Source: Rubrivivax sp. (GTDB lineage: Bacteria > Pseudomonadota > Gammaproteobacteria > Burkholderiales > Burkholderiaceae_C). Taken from it: a DNA stretch of 64,000 bases. The stretch covers positions 48,651 to 112,650 of the forward strand of contig JAJTDE010000004.1 of assembly GCA_021298085.1 (NCBI GenBank). The letters are read 5' to 3'. Below are positions 19,117-29,730 of the stretch, one piece after another. Under the pieces are notes generated by a model. That model did not search any database. It was not told where the DNA came from and worked only from the letters and a program-made list of their open reading frames with translations. Made by a program: the position numbers and the translations under genes. Position 1 is the first letter of the stretch. Each line of letters starts with the position of its first letter.

Positions 19117-19785
19117 ATGGCCACTCAACTCGACCTGCAAGAGCAGGAGCAGCTGGATACCCTCAAGGTTTTCTGGCGGCAGTACGGCAACCTCATCACC
19201 TGGACACTGACCCTCTGCCTGGCGGCATTCGCTGGCTGGAGCGGCTGGCAGTGGTACCAGCGCGACCAGGCCGTGAAGGCAGGCGCGATGTTCGACGAGG
19301 TCGATCGTGCGGTCCAAGCGGCCGAAGTCGACAAGGCAGCACGACTGTTTGCCGAACTGAAGCAACGTTATGGCAGCACCACATTTACGCCGCAGGCGGC
19401 CTTGGGGCTGGCCCGTCTGCAGCTGGACAAGGGCAAGGCCGATGACGCCAAGGCCTTGCTGAAATGGGTGGCCGAAAGCGCCAAGGAACCCGAGTACCAG
19501 GCTGCTGCGCAGTTGCGCCTGGCCGGCATCGCGTTGGATGAGAAGAAGTTTGACGACGCACTGAAGGCGCTGGACGCCGTCAAGGCGCCGACCTTCGACG
19601 CCCTGGTGGCCGACCGCCGTGGCGATGTGCTGCTGGCGCAGGGCAAGCGTGCCGAGGCCTTGGCCGCGTACCAGGCAGCCTACAAGGGCATGGACGAGAA
19701 GGTGGAGTACCGTCGTCTGATCGAGGCCAAGCTGACATCGCTGGGCGCAGCACCTGACAAGCCCGCCGCGGAGGCTCGCCCATGA
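19117..19785 (+). CDS. yfgM: YfgM-type ancillary SecYEG translocon subunit
   Basis: An inner-membrane protein with one N-terminal membrane segment (about 26-45, NLITWTLTLCLAAFAGWSGW) and a periplasmic TPR domain; YfgM partners PpiD at the translocon and aids periplasmic folding. The protein has 222 residues. TPR-like repeats are readable at AARLFAELKQRYGST, ALGLARLQLDKGKADDA and AAQLRLAGIALDEKKF. It lies between hisS and bamB in the conserved hisS-yfgM-bamB-der order and overlaps bamB by 4 nt (ATGA). Confidence 0.9.
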   Translation: MATQLDLQEQEQLDTLKVFWRQYGNLITWTLTLCLAAFAGWSGWQWYQRDQAVKAGAMFDEVDRAVQAAEVDKAARLFAELKQRYGSTTFTPQAALGLARLQLDKGKADDAKALLKWVAESAKEPEYQAAAQLRLAGIALDEKKFDDALKALDAVKAPTFDALVADRRGDVLLAQGKRAEALAAYQAAYKGMDEKVEYRRLIEAKLTSLGAAPDKPAAEARP

Positions 19786-20909
19786 CCTCGTTCACATCAA
19801 CGTGGGTGCGTGCCGGCCTGTGTGCGGTGACCGTGGCCGTCCTGGCCGGTTGCGCGAGCGACAAACCCAAGCCCAGCCCACTGGAGGCGCTGACGCCCAA
19901 GATCGCCGGCCGTCAGGTCTGGCAGGCCAGCGTCGGCTCAGTCGGTTTCCCCATGCGGGTGGCGGTGCGCGACGGCCGATTTGTCGCCGCCGGGGGTGAT
20001 GGCACCGTGCTCGCCCTGGATGCGTCGACGGGCCGTGAGCTCTGGCGCGGCAGCGCCGGCCAGCGCCTGTCGGCCGGTGTCGGCAGTGACGGCCGCTACG
20101 CCGCGGTGGTGACCGTGGGCAACGAAGTGGTCGCCATGGACGCTGGCAAGGAGCTCTGGCGCGCACGGCTGCCCGCACGCACCGTGACACCACCCCTGGT
20201 GGCGGGCGAGCGCGTGTTTGTCATGACGGTGGACCGCGTGGTGCATGCCTTTGACGTGCTGGACGGCCGCCGCCTGTGGGTGTTGCAGCGCAGCACCGAC
20301 CCGCTCACGCTGGGCCAACCGGGTGTGCTCACCGCCGTAGGCGACACCTTGGTGGTGGGCCAAGGCCCGCGCCTGACCGGGGTGGACCCGCTGCGCGGCA
20401 CGGTGCGCTGGGAGGTTCCGATGGCGTCGCCGCGCGGAACCAACGAAGTTGAACGCCTGGCCGATCTGGTCGGCCCGCCGATGCGCCTGGGCACCACCCT
20501 GTGCGTGCGCGCCTTCCAGTCCACCGTGGGTTGTGCCGATGCGGCACGCGGCACGCTGCTGTGGACACGCAACCTCGGTGGTGCGCAGTCGGCCGGCGGA
20601 GGCGCAGAGGTCGTGGTGGCCGCCGATGCCTCGGACCGCATCAGCGCCTACCGCCAGGCCAATGGCGACCTGGCCTGGACCAACGAAAGCCTGCGCCATC
20701 GGGCCCTCGGCGGCTTTGTCGGTGCGGGTCGCTCGGTGGTGGTCGGTGACCTCGAAGGGCAGGTCCACTTCCTGGACCGCGACTCCGGCCAGGTCGTGCT
20801 GCGCCTGCCCACGGATGGCTCACCCGTCCAGGGTGCACCGGTGTTGTCCGGCACCACGCTCCTCGTGGCCACGCGCAACGGCGGGCTGTTCGCGTTCCGT
20901 CCCGAATGA
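19782..20909 (+). CDS. bamB: Outer-membrane assembly lipoprotein BamB
   Basis: A beta-propeller lipoprotein of the BAM complex. The precursor has 375 residues with a signal peptide and lipobox LAGC (Cys at about 24), then PQQ-like WD repeats, seen as repeated G(D/E)GTVLALDASTGRELW-style blades: VVAMDAGKELW, VVHAFDVLDGRRLW, LTGVDPLRGTVRW, AADASDRISAYRQANGDLAW and VHFLDRDSGQVVL. It ends LLVATRNGGLFAFRPE, the usual BamB end. It is translationally coupled to yfgM and sits 72 nt before der. Confidence 0.94.
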   Translation: MTSFTSTWVRAGLCAVTVAVLAGCASDKPKPSPLEALTPKIAGRQVWQASVGSVGFPMRVAVRDGRFVAAGGDGTVLALDASTGRELWRGSAGQRLSAGVGSDGRYAAVVTVGNEVVAMDAGKELWRARLPARTVTPPLVAGERVFVMTVDRVVHAFDVLDGRRLWVLQRSTDPLTLGQPGVLTAVGDTLVVGQGPRLTGVDPLRGTVRWEVPMASPRGTNEVERLADLVGPPMRLGTTLCVRAFQSTVGCADAARGTLLWTRNLGGAQSAGGGAEVVVAADASDRISAYRQANGDLAWTNESLRHRALGGFVGAGRSVVVGDLEGQVHFLDRDSGQVVLRLPTDGSPVQGAPVLSGTTLLVATRNGGLFAFRPE

Positions 20910-20981
20910 CACCCATGGCGCGCCATCGCCCGCGGCAGGCCTGTCGCGGCGAGGGCTTTTCTTGAGACAGGTCCCATCACC

Positions 20982-22337
20982 ATGAAGCCGGTTATCGCCA
21001 TCGTCGGCCGGCCCAATGTCGGCAAGTCGACCCTGTTCAACCGCGTCACCAAGAGCCGCGATGCCATCGTCGCTGACTTCGCCGGGCTGACGCGTGACCG
21101 CCACTACGGCGACGCACGCCTCGGTTCCCGGGAATTCATCGTCATCGACACCGGAGGCTTCGAGCCCGAAAAGCCCAGCGGCATCGTCCTGGAAATGGCC
21201 AAGCAGACACGGCAGGCGGTGGCCGAGGCCGACGTCGTCATCTTTGTGGTGGACGTGCGTGCCGGGCTGTCGGCGCAGGACCACGACATCGCACAGTACC
21301 TGCGCAGCCAGCGCAAGCGGGTCATCCTGGCGGCGAACAAGGCCGAGGGCATGTCGGAATCGCCCTTGCTGGCGGAGTTCCACGAGCTGGGCATTGGCGA
21401 TCCCGTGCCCATCTCGTCGGCCCATGGCCAGGGTATTCGCAGCCTGCTGGAAGGGGCGCTCGACAGCCTGGGTCTGATTGATGAAGAACTGCCCGACGAG
21501 CCGGGCGACGGACAGGCCAGTGACAAGGATGATTCCCCCATCCGCCTGGCGGTGGCTGGCCGGCCCAATGTGGGCAAGAGCACACTGATCAATACCTGGC
21601 TGGGCGAAGAGCGACTGGTGGCCTATGACCAACCCGGCACCACACGCGACGCCATCCATGTGCCCTTCGAGCGCGACGGCCAGCGCTTTGACCTCATTGA
21701 CACAGCAGGCCTGCGCCGCAAGGGCAAGGTCTTTGAGGCCATCGAGAAGTTCTCGGTGGTGAAGACACTGCAGGCGATAGCCGATGCCAACGTGGTGCTG
21801 CTGCTGATCGATGCCACACAGGGTGTCAGCGATCAGGACGCCCACATTGCCGGTTACATCCTCGAATCCGGCCGCGCCGTGGTGATTGCCATCAACAAGT
21901 GGGACGCGGTGGACAGTTACCAGCGCCAGTTGCTGGAGCGTTCCATTGACCAGCGCCTGGCGTTCCTGCGCTTCGCCGAGGTGCTGCGCATCTCCGCCCT
22001 GAAGCGGCAAGGGCTGGGTCCGGTCTGGAAAGCCATTGCCAACGCCCATGCGTCAGCGGTGCGCAAGTTGTCGACACCGCAGCTCACCCGCCTGCTGCAC
22101 GACGCCGTGGAACACCAGCAGCCGCCACGGGCCGGGCGCTTCAGGCCCAAGTTGCGTTACGCCCACCAAGGCGGCATGAACCCGCCGGTGATCGTGGTGC
22201 ACGGCAACTCGCTGGAACATGTCTCAGACAGCTACAAGCGGTACCTGGAAGGCCGCTTTCGGGACCACTTCAAGCTCGTGGGAACGCCGCTGCGCATCGA
22301 GATGCGTTCGTCCAGCAACCCGTTCGACGAAGCCTGA
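20982..22337 (+). CDS. der: Ribosome-assembly GTPase Der (EngA)
   Basis: An essential GTPase with two tandem G domains and a KH-like C-terminal domain that helps assemble the 50S subunit. The protein has 451 residues. G1 motifs GRPNVGKS occur near residues 8-15 and again near 193; both halves have DTAG/DTGG switch II and NK(A/W)(E/D) G4 motifs (NKAEG and NKWDA). The KH-like end carries [14 protein letters not shown]. No frame damage. It is last in the hisS-yfgM-bamB-der run and followed 106 nt later by hfq. Confidence 0.97.
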   Translation: MKPVIAIVGRPNVGKSTLFNRVTKSRDAIVADFAGLTRDRHYGDARLGSREFIVIDTGGFEPEKPSGIVLEMAKQTRQAVAEADVVIFVVDVRAGLSAQDHDIAQYLRSQRKRVILAANKAEGMSESPLLAEFHELGIGDPVPISSAHGQGIRSLLEGALDSLGLIDEELPDEPGDGQASDKDDSPIRLAVAGRPNVGKSTLINTWLGEERLVAYDQPGTTRDAIHVPFERDGQRFDLIDTAGLRRKGKVFEAIEKFSVVKTLQAIADANVVLLLIDATQGVSDQDAHIAGYILESGRAVVIAINKWDAVDSYQRQLLERSIDQRLAFLRFAEVLRISALKRQGLGPVWKAIANAHASAVRKLSTPQLTRLLHDAVEHQQPPRAGRFRPKLRYAHQGGMNPPVIVVHGNSLEHVSDSYKRYLEGRFRDHFKLVGTPLRIEMRSSSNPFDEA

Positions 22338-22443
22338 CGCAACCCCAAGCTCCCTGGCCATCGCCGTCACTGCAGCCCTTGAAGTCGGTGGCACCGGCAC
22401 CATGTGGTAAGGTCCTTCCTCCCCCAATATCACGGAGCATATC

Positions 22444-22686
22444 GTGAGCAATAAAGGCCAGCTTCTCCAAGATCCGTTCCTCAATCTTTTGCGCAAGGAA
22501 CATATTCCGGTGTCCATCTATCTCGTCAATGGCATCAAGCTGCAAGGGCACATCGAGTCCTTCGACCAGTACGTCGTGCTGTTGCGCAATACGGTCACGC
22601 AGATGGTGTACAAGCACGCCATCTCGACGGTGGTTCCAGGGCGTGCAGTCAACTTCCACGCCAACGAGCCGGGTGAGCAGGGCTGA
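22444..22686 (+). CDS. hfq: RNA chaperone Hfq
   Basis: An Sm-like hexameric chaperone for small RNA-mRNA pairing. The protein has 80 residues: Sm1 motif around [20 protein letters not shown] and Sm2 YKHAIST, plus a short C-terminal tail [15 protein letters not shown] as in other Burkholderiales. Translation starts at GTG 22444 with ACGGAG upstream (22433-22438). It heads the hfq-hflX-hflK-hflC cluster conserved in beta- and gammaproteobacteria. Confidence 0.97.
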   Translation: MSNKGQLLQDPFLNLLRKEHIPVSIYLVNGIKLQGHIESFDQYVVLLRNTVTQMVYKHAISTVVPGRAVNFHANEPGEQG

Positions 22687-22772
22687 TTCCCCGTTGGGTC
22701 CGTCTCACCTCCACCGATCCCCCGCAGCCCCCAGGGCACACACCCTGTGCAGGCTGCCACCTGAGGCCTTCC

Positions 22773-23963
22773 ATGGGCGCTGATGGCGCTAATGCTTCAC
22801 CTGCCACACGGGCCATTCTGGTCGGTGTGGACTTTGGTCCTGGTGCCTCTTTCGACCCCACCTTGGAAGAGCTGGCGCTGCTGGCGTCATCGGCCGGTGA
22901 CGAGCCCGTCGCCCGTGTGACGGCCAAGCGGCGCTCCCCCGATGCCGCACTGTTCGTTGGGTCCGGCAAGGCCGATGAAATCAAGGCCCTGGTGCAGGAC
23001 ACACAGGCCCATGGGGTCATCTTCGACCAGGCCTTGAGCCCGGTTCAACAGCGTAACCTTGAGCGACACCTGGGGGTTCCGGTCTCTGACCGCACCGCGC
23101 TGATCCTCGACATCTTTGCCGCGCGGGCGCGCAGCCACGAGGGCAAGCTTCAGGTTGAGCTCGCGCAGCTGCAGTACATCGCCACACGCCTGGTGCGGCG
23201 CTGGAGCCACCTTGAGCGGCAGACGGGTGGCATTGGCTTGCGTGGCGGCCCCGGTGAAACCCAGATCGAACTGGATCGCCGGATGATCGGCGAACGCATC
23301 AAGTCGGTGAAGCAGCGGCTGGAGAAGGTCAAGCGCCAACGCGGCACCCAACGGCGTGCCCGTGAACGCCGGGGCGTGTTCCGCGTATCGCTGGTGGGCT
23401 ACACCAACGCCGGCAAGTCCACGCTGTTCAACGCACTGACGAAGGCGCGCAGCTATGCCGCTGACCAGCTCTTCGCCACGCTGGACACCACCACCCGCGC
23501 GCTGTGGCTGCAGGACGCCGCCGCGTCGGTCTCGCTGTCTGACACGGTCGGTTTTATCCGAGACCTCCCGCACAAGCTCGTTGAGGCCTTCCAGGCGACC
23601 CTGTCCGAAGCCGCCGACGCCGACCTTCTCCTGCACGTGATCGATGCATCCAGCCCCAACCTGCATGAGCAGCAGCAGGAGGTTGAGCGGGTGCTGGTGG
23701 AGATTGGCGCGGAACGGGTCCCCCAGATCCTGGTCTACAACAAGATTGACCTCCTTGACGAGGATCAGCAGCCGCGGAGTCCCTGCGACATGGTTGAACT
23801 GGCGCCCGGGCTACAGTGCCCGCGTGTGTTTGTCAGTGCAGTCGCAGGCACGGGGCTTGACCACCTCCGTTCCACCATCGCGCAAGCGGTGGGCAACAGC
23901 GTTTCCCACACGGCTCACGCCAGCACCAGTGGCGCCGAACCGAATTCATTCCTACCCGCATGA
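22773..23963 (+). CDS. hflX: Ribosome-rescue GTPase HflX
   Basis: A GTPase that splits stalled or heat-damaged 70S ribosomes. The protein has 396 residues: an N-terminal HflX domain with VFVGSGKADEI-like sequence (ALFVGSGKADEIKAL) and the glycine-rich GIGLRGGPGETQIELDRR link, then the G domain with GYTNAGKS, SDTVGFIRDLP and YNKIDLLDE. The C-terminal 25 residues are Ser/Thr-rich. It lies 86 nt after hfq and 7 nt before hflK. Confidence 0.95.
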   Translation: MGADGANASPATRAILVGVDFGPGASFDPTLEELALLASSAGDEPVARVTAKRRSPDAALFVGSGKADEIKALVQDTQAHGVIFDQALSPVQQRNLERHLGVPVSDRTALILDIFAARARSHEGKLQVELAQLQYIATRLVRRWSHLERQTGGIGLRGGPGETQIELDRRMIGERIKSVKQRLEKVKRQRGTQRRARERRGVFRVSLVGYTNAGKSTLFNALTKARSYAADQLFATLDTTTRALWLQDAAASVSLSDTVGFIRDLPHKLVEAFQATLSEAADADLLLHVIDASSPNLHEQQQEVERVLVEIGAERVPQILVYNKIDLLDEDQQPRSPCDMVELAPGLQCPRVFVSAVAGTGLDHLRSTIAQAVGNSVSHTAHASTSGAEPNSFLPA

Positions 23964-23970
23964 GCCTCTC

Positions 23971-25242
23971 ATGAGCATGCCCAGCATTTCCTTCCGACCC
24001 CTGTTGACCAGGCTCCGTGCCTGGAGCGGCAAGCCGGGTCCTATCCTCAATAACGGCCGAAACGATGGCCCGCCTGACCTTGACGAACTGTGGCGCGACT
24101 TCAACCGCAAGTTGAACGGCCTGTTTGGTGGCGCAAAAGGGGGGCGGCCTTCGGGCTCTGAGCCACCACCCGCCGGGGGCGGTGGCGGCGGGCCCCAGTT
24201 CCAGCCCAACATGAAGAGTGCCGGGATCGGCTTTGTGCTGATCGGCGGTGTGGCCCTCCTGGTGTGGCTGGGCAGTGGCTTCTACATCGTCCAGGAAGGC
24301 CAGCAGGCGGTGGTGACCACCTTTGGCCGCTACAGCCACACGAAGGACGCCGGCATCAGCTGGCGGGGGCCCTACCCGTTCCAGGCCCACGAAACGGTGG
24401 CCGTGACCCAGCTGCGCTCGGTGGAAGTGGGGCGCTCCAGCGTCGTGCCCGCTACCGGTCTGCGCGACTCGTCCATGCTCACGCAGGACGAGAACATCGT
24501 CGACATCCGCTTCACGGTGCAGTACCGCCTGAAGGACGCGCGCGCCTACCTGTTCGAGAACAACCAGCCCGACAGCGCGGTGGTGATGGCGGCGGAATCG
24601 GCGGTGCGTGAAATCGTCGGCCGCAGCAAGGTCGACTCCGTGCTCTATGAGCAGCGCGACGCCATCGCGGTGGACCTGGCCAAGTCGGTCCAGGCACAGC
24701 TCGACCGCCTGAATGCCGGCATCATCGTGACCGGCATCAACGTGCAGAACGTGCAGGTGCCCGAGCAGGTTCAGCAGGCCTTCAACGACGCCGTAAAGGC
24801 CGGTGCCGACCGCGACCGCTTCAAGAATGAAGGCCAGGCCTACGCCAACGACATCATCCCCAAGGCCCGCGGTACCGCAGCGCGTCTGAAGGAAGAGTCT
24901 GAAGGCTACAAGGCCCGTGTGGTGGCGCAGGCCGAAGGTGATGCACAGCGCTTCCGTTCCGTGCTGACCGAATACCAGAAGTCGCCGGGTGTGACGCGCG
25001 ACCGCCTCTACCTGGAAACCATGCAGCAGGTCTATTCCAACGTGTCCAAGGTCATGGTGGACAGCCGAAGCGGCAGCAACCTGCTGTACCTGCCTCTGGA
25101 CAAGCTGATCCAGCAATCCCAGGTGCCAGCCGCAGCGGCCCCCGCCGCGACCGATGTGGCCACGCCGGCGGCCGCGCCCGCGGCCGCGGCCGACGCTCGC
25201 TCCCGTGACAACGCCCGCAGCCGTGACCGCGAAGGTCGCTGA
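23971..25242 (+). CDS. hflK: HflK, membrane regulator of FtsH
   Basis: A SPFH/prohibitin-family protein that, with HflC, forms a large periplasmic cage around the FtsH protease. The protein has 423 residues: a Gly/Pro-rich cytoplasmic start, one membrane segment at about 84-104 (IGFVLIGGVALLVWLGSGF), the SPFH domain starting IVQEGQQAVVTTFGRY, a long coiled-coil helix (QAQLDRLNAGIIVTGINVQ and following) and a C-terminal Ala/Arg/Asp-rich tail. ATG 23971 gives MSMPSISFRP; the frame stays open upstream inside hflX. It should act with HflC, but the hflC copy next to it looks broken. Confidence 0.95.
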   Translation: MSMPSISFRPLLTRLRAWSGKPGPILNNGRNDGPPDLDELWRDFNRKLNGLFGGAKGGRPSGSEPPPAGGGGGGPQFQPNMKSAGIGFVLIGGVALLVWLGSGFYIVQEGQQAVVTTFGRYSHTKDAGISWRGPYPFQAHETVAVTQLRSVEVGRSSVVPATGLRDSSMLTQDENIVDIRFTVQYRLKDARAYLFENNQPDSAVVMAAESAVREIVGRSKVDSVLYEQRDAIAVDLAKSVQAQLDRLNAGIIVTGINVQNVQVPEQVQQAFNDAVKAGADRDRFKNEGQAYANDIIPKARGTAARLKEESEGYKARVVAQAEGDAQRFRSVLTEYQKSPGVTRDRLYLETMQQVYSNVSKVMVDSRSGSNLLYLPLDKLIQQSQVPAAAAPAATDVATPAAAPAAAADARSRDNARSRDREGR

Positions 25243-25262
25243 GCCCGGGGAGGAAACAAGAC

Positions 25263-26122
25263 ATGAACAAGATTGGCATGGTGGGTTCGGGCTTGCTGCT
25301 GGCGCTGATGCTGGCGGCCTCGACCCTCTTTGTGGTGGATCAGCGCCAGGTGGCGGTGATCTATGCGCTGGGTGAGATCAAGGAAGTGGTGACCGAGCCC
25401 GGGCTCAACGTCAAGCTGCCCCCGACAGCCCGGAGACGCGTCCGATCTTTACGGCCGAGAAGAAGAGCCTGGTGATCGATTGGCTCGTGAAGTGGCGCAT
25501 CACCGAACCGCGTCAGTTCATCCGAAACAACGGCACGGATTTCCGCAACCTGGAGAACCGCCTCAGCCCTGTGGTGCAGGCCGCGTTCAACGAGGAAGTG
25601 ACCAAGCGGACCGTGCGGGGTGTGTTGGCCGAAGAGCGCGAAAAGGTGATGACCGATGTCCGAGCCCGGTTGGCCGATGAAGCCAAGTCGTTTGGTATCG
25701 AGATCATCGACGTGCGCATCAAGCGGGTCGACTTCGTGGCCGACATCACCGATGCCGTCTATCGCCGCATGCAGTCTGAACGGCAGCAAGTGGCCAACGA
25801 GTTGCGGTCGCAAGGTGCGGCCGAGGGCGAGAAGATCCGCGCTGACGCCGAGCGGCAGCGCGAGGTGATCGTTGCCGAGGCCTACCGCGATGCGCAGAAG
25901 ATCAAGGGTGAGGGCGATGCGCAGGCGTCAGCCCTCTACGCCGACGCCTTCGGACGCGACCCGCAGTTTGCCCAGTTCTACCGCAGCCTCGAGGCCTACC
26001 GCGCCAGCTTCCGCAATCGCTCAGACGTGATGGTGCTCGACCCGAGCAGCGAGTTCTTCAGGGCCATGCGGGGTGGTGCCATCTCGGCGCCGGCGGCCGT
26101 GGCGCCTGCTGTTCGCCGTTGA
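25263..26122 (+). pseudogene. hflC: hflC with frame-breaking internal deletion
   Basis: HflC is the SPFH partner of HflK at FtsH. Here the reading frame from ATG 25263 gives the normal N-terminus (membrane anchor, STLFVVDQRQVAVIYALGEI, TEPGLNVKLPP), then goes out of frame and stops at 25473-25475 after 70 residues. The rest of HflC is intact in another frame from about 25424, starting DSPETRPIFTAEKK and running to 26122 (VIDWLVKWRITEPRQF onward). Homologues, as I recall them, have about 15 residues (a PFQNVV...LDKR...LTL stretch) between LPP and D-S-P-E-T, so roughly 46 nt are missing near 25424; 46 is 1 modulo 3, which fits the frame change. GTG 25472 could start a 216-residue soluble remnant. 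A true mutation and an assembly error are both possible. Confidence 0.85.
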
Positions 26123-26138
26123 GCTCCCGCGCAGGGCC

Positions 26139-26327
26139 ATGTGGGATGGAATCCTCCTGGCGCTGGCCTTGGTGTTGATCGTCGAGGGGCTTCTGCCCTT
26201 CGCCAGCCCCGGGGGCTGGCGCAAGACCTTTGAGCGGGTCTTGCAGCTCAGCGATGGCCAGCTCCGCTTCATGGGGCTGTGCAGCCTGTTGGCGGGCCTG
26301 TTGCTGTTGTGGCTTGTCCGTGGTTGA
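26139..26327 (+). CDS. YjeT-like DUF2065 membrane protein
   Basis: A protein of 62 residues with two membrane helices: one covering WDGILLALALVLIVEGLLPF and one at the end (LCSLLAGLLLLWLV), joined by WRKTFERVLQLSDGQLRFMG. This is the DUF2065/YjeT pattern, and yjeT sits just after hflC in E. coli too. Function is unknown. ATG 26139 lies 16 nt after hflC; the longer frame from 26073 would overlap hflC and adds basic junk. Confidence 0.85.
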   Translation: MWDGILLALALVLIVEGLLPFASPGGWRKTFERVLQLSDGQLRFMGLCSLLAGLLLLWLVRG

Positions 26328-26355
26328 AACCGGCTGTTGCCAGGGTTTGCCCCCG

Positions 26356-26361
26356 TAGAAT
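26356..26361 (+). promoter_or_regulatory. Probable -10 box for hisZ
   Basis: TAGAAT followed by CGCGGTTTTT, 21 nt before the hisZ ATG. If used, the leader would be only about 15 nt, leaving no room for a ribosome-binding site, and none is seen. Confidence 0.45.
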
Positions 26362-26382
26362 CGCGGTTTTTAACCACGTCCC

Positions 26383-27552
26383 ATGTCACGAGCCTGGCTC
26401 TTGCCTGAGCACCTTGCCGATGTCCTGCCGGCACAGGCGCGTCGTACCGAAACACTCCGCCGCCGCATGCTCGACCAAGCGGTGGGCCGTGGTTTTGAAC
26501 TGGTCATCCCGCCGCTGCTCGAGCACCTGGAGTCGCTGCTGTCGGGCACCGGCCGTGAACTGGACCTGCACACCTTCAAGCTGGTCGACCAACTCAGTGG
26601 GCGCTCGCTCGGATTGAGGGCTGACACCACGCCGCAGGCAGCCCGCATCGACGCGCACCTGCTCAACCGCTCCGGTGTCACGCGCCTGTGCTACTGTGGG
26701 CCCGTGCTTCACACGCGCCCGCAATCGCTGCAGGGTTCGAGGGAGGCGCTGCAATTTGGTGCCGAGCTCTTTGGCCACGCAGGCCTCGAAGCTGACCTGG
26801 AAATCCAGGAACTGGCCATCGATGTCCTGGCCGATGCCTCGGTTGACCGGCTGACCATCGACATGGCCGATGCCCGGATCCTGCGGGGCGTACTGGCGGG
26901 TGTGCCACTGGATGCGATGGCCCTTCAGGAAGTGGCCAAGGCCCTCAGCACCAAGGACGCATCGGCGCTGGCTGTGCTCAGTGAACGTTTCCCGGAGGCG
27001 GCGCGGCAGGCCCTGGGTGAGCTGCTCAAGCTCTTCGGTGGTGCTGACGTGCTGGACGCCGCAGAACGGCTGCTGCCCCAGCGCCCCGTGATCACCGAGG
27101 CCCTGCGCGACCTTCGCTGGCTGGCCACGCAGCTGTCGCGGGCCTTCCCCTCGCTCACCATCGGCTTCGACCTCGGTGACATGGGCGGCTATGCGTACTA
27201 CAGCGGAGCCCGCTTTGCCCTCTATGGCGGGCGTTCTCCGGATGCGCTGGCCCGCGGCGGCCGCTACGACGAGGTGGGCGCGGTCTTCGGACGCAACCGC
27301 CCGGCCGTCGGTTTCAGCGTGGTCGATCTGAAAGAGCTCGCCCTGCGGGTTCCGGACGTGCCGCCAGCCGGCGCGGTCAGGGTAGCCTGGGGCGAAGACC
27401 CGGAGCTGCGCGCCGCCGTCCGGCGTCTGCGTGATGCCGGCGAAACCGTTGTCTGGGCCCTCCCGGGGGACGCGCCCACACCCGCTGACGGCCCACGCTG
27501 CGACCGCGAACTTCGGCAGGTCGCCGGCCGCTGGGTGTTGCATGCCCTGTGA
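26383..27552 (+). CDS. hisZ: ATP phosphoribosyltransferase regulatory subunit HisZ
   Basis: A HisRS-like subunit that activates the short form of HisG, the first enzyme of histidine synthesis. The protein has 389 residues. It keeps the class II synthetase fold: LPEHLADVLPAQARR at the start, LGLRADTTPQAARI, GGRSPDALARGGRYDEVG and RPAVGFSVVDLKELAL, but lacks the anticodon-binding domain of HisS. Its place between yjeT and purA is usual in Burkholderiales. Its presence implies a short-form HisG elsewhere. Confidence 0.94.
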   Translation: MSRAWLLPEHLADVLPAQARRTETLRRRMLDQAVGRGFELVIPPLLEHLESLLSGTGRELDLHTFKLVDQLSGRSLGLRADTTPQAARIDAHLLNRSGVTRLCYCGPVLHTRPQSLQGSREALQFGAELFGHAGLEADLEIQELAIDVLADASVDRLTIDMADARILRGVLAGVPLDAMALQEVAKALSTKDASALAVLSERFPEAARQALGELLKLFGGADVLDAAERLLPQRPVITEALRDLRWLATQLSRAFPSLTIGFDLGDMGGYAYYSGARFALYGGRSPDALARGGRYDEVGAVFGRNRPAVGFSVVDLKELALRVPDVPPAGAVRVAWGEDPELRAAVRRLRDAGETVVWALPGDAPTPADGPRCDRELRQVAGRWVLHAL

Positions 27553-27622
27553 CCAGCCGGCCCCTGCCGTGTGGCTGGTTGCCCTGTGCAGCCGGTGCCT
27601 GAGCACCCATCCCATCACTTGA

Positions 27623-28984
<1,362 letters not shown>

Positions 28985-29030
28985 CGCCAGCGGCCTGGCC
29001 ACCCTCAACCCGCAGCAACGCCATACCACC

Positions 29031-29552
29031 ATGCTCACCGACGACGGCAAGCACCTCTACGTTTCCTGGGACGAATACCACATGCTGATCGAGCGCCTGG
29101 CGCTCAAGGTGTCCAACTCAGGCTGGGACTTTGACCAGATCCTGTGTCTGGCGCGTGGCGGCATGCGCCCTGGCGACGTGTTGTCCAGGGTCTTCGACAA
29201 GCCGTTGGCCATCATGTCGACCAGTTCTTACCGCGCAGAGGCCGGCACCATCCAGGGCCGCCTGGACATGGCCAAGTACATCACGATGCCCAAGGGCGAA
29301 CTGGCCGGCCGGGTGCTGCTGGTGGATGATCTTGCCGACTCGGGTGTGACGCTGCGGGCGGTGGTCGACCGACTGCGCAGCATGCCCTCCATCGCGGAAC
29401 TGCGGTCTGCCGTCATCTGGGTGAAGGGCGTGTCGTCCTACACCCCCGACTACTTTGTCGAGACCTTGCCATCCAGCCCGTGGATTCATCAACCCTTCGA
29501 GGAATACGACAACCTGCGGCCCGACAAGCTGGCCAAGAAGTTTGTCGTTTGA
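29031..29552 (+). CDS. Purine phosphoribosyltransferase (Gpt/hypoxanthine type)
   Basis: A 173-residue PRTase type I protein. The PRPP-binding motif is VLLVDDLADSGVTL (about 101-114) and the N-terminal LCLARGGMRPGDVL provides the dinucleotide-binding loop. It probably salvages hypoxanthine, guanine or xanthine; its place after purA agrees. The base specificity cannot be read from sequence. ATG 29031 is chosen because MLTDDGKHLYVSWDEYH is the family start; an ORF from 28941 would overlap purA. The unit is closed by the terminator at 29584-29610. Confidence 0.88.
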   Translation: MLTDDGKHLYVSWDEYHMLIERLALKVSNSGWDFDQILCLARGGMRPGDVLSRVFDKPLAIMSTSSYRAEAGTIQGRLDMAKYITMPKGELAGRVLLVDDLADSGVTLRAVVDRLRSMPSIAELRSAVIWVKGVSSYTPDYFVETLPSSPWIHQPFEEYDNLRPDKLAKKFVV

Positions 29553-29583
29553 CTTGCGCATTCATCGACGCAAGCCGCCAAAG

Positions 29584-29610
29584 AAAAAGCCGGCACACGG
29601 CCGGCTTTTT
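29584..29610. terminator. Bidirectional rho-independent terminator
   Basis: An 11-bp perfect stem, AAAAAGCCGGC (29584-29594) and GCCGGCTTTTT (29600-29610), with loop ACACG. It serves the purA-phosphoribosyltransferase unit on the plus strand and tRNA-Leu on the minus strand. Confidence 0.93.
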
Positions 29611-29614
29611 GTGT

Positions 29615-29699
<85 letters not shown>

Positions 29700-29730
29700 C
29701 TTCAGGAACCCAGGACTTTAGCACGAAAAA

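Noticed and set aside
23833-25116. A 427-residue open frame antisense to hflX and hflK
   Set aside because: No family motif; mirrors codon bias of the real genes.
25263-25475. Programmed frameshifting as an explanation of hflC
   Set aside because: A shift would restore the frame but not the missing 15 or so residues; no slippery heptamer is seen.
26383-27552. hisZ as a second histidyl-tRNA synthetase
   Set aside because: It lacks the anticodon-binding domain and sits in the conserved yjeT-hisZ-purA order of the HisG regulatory subunit.
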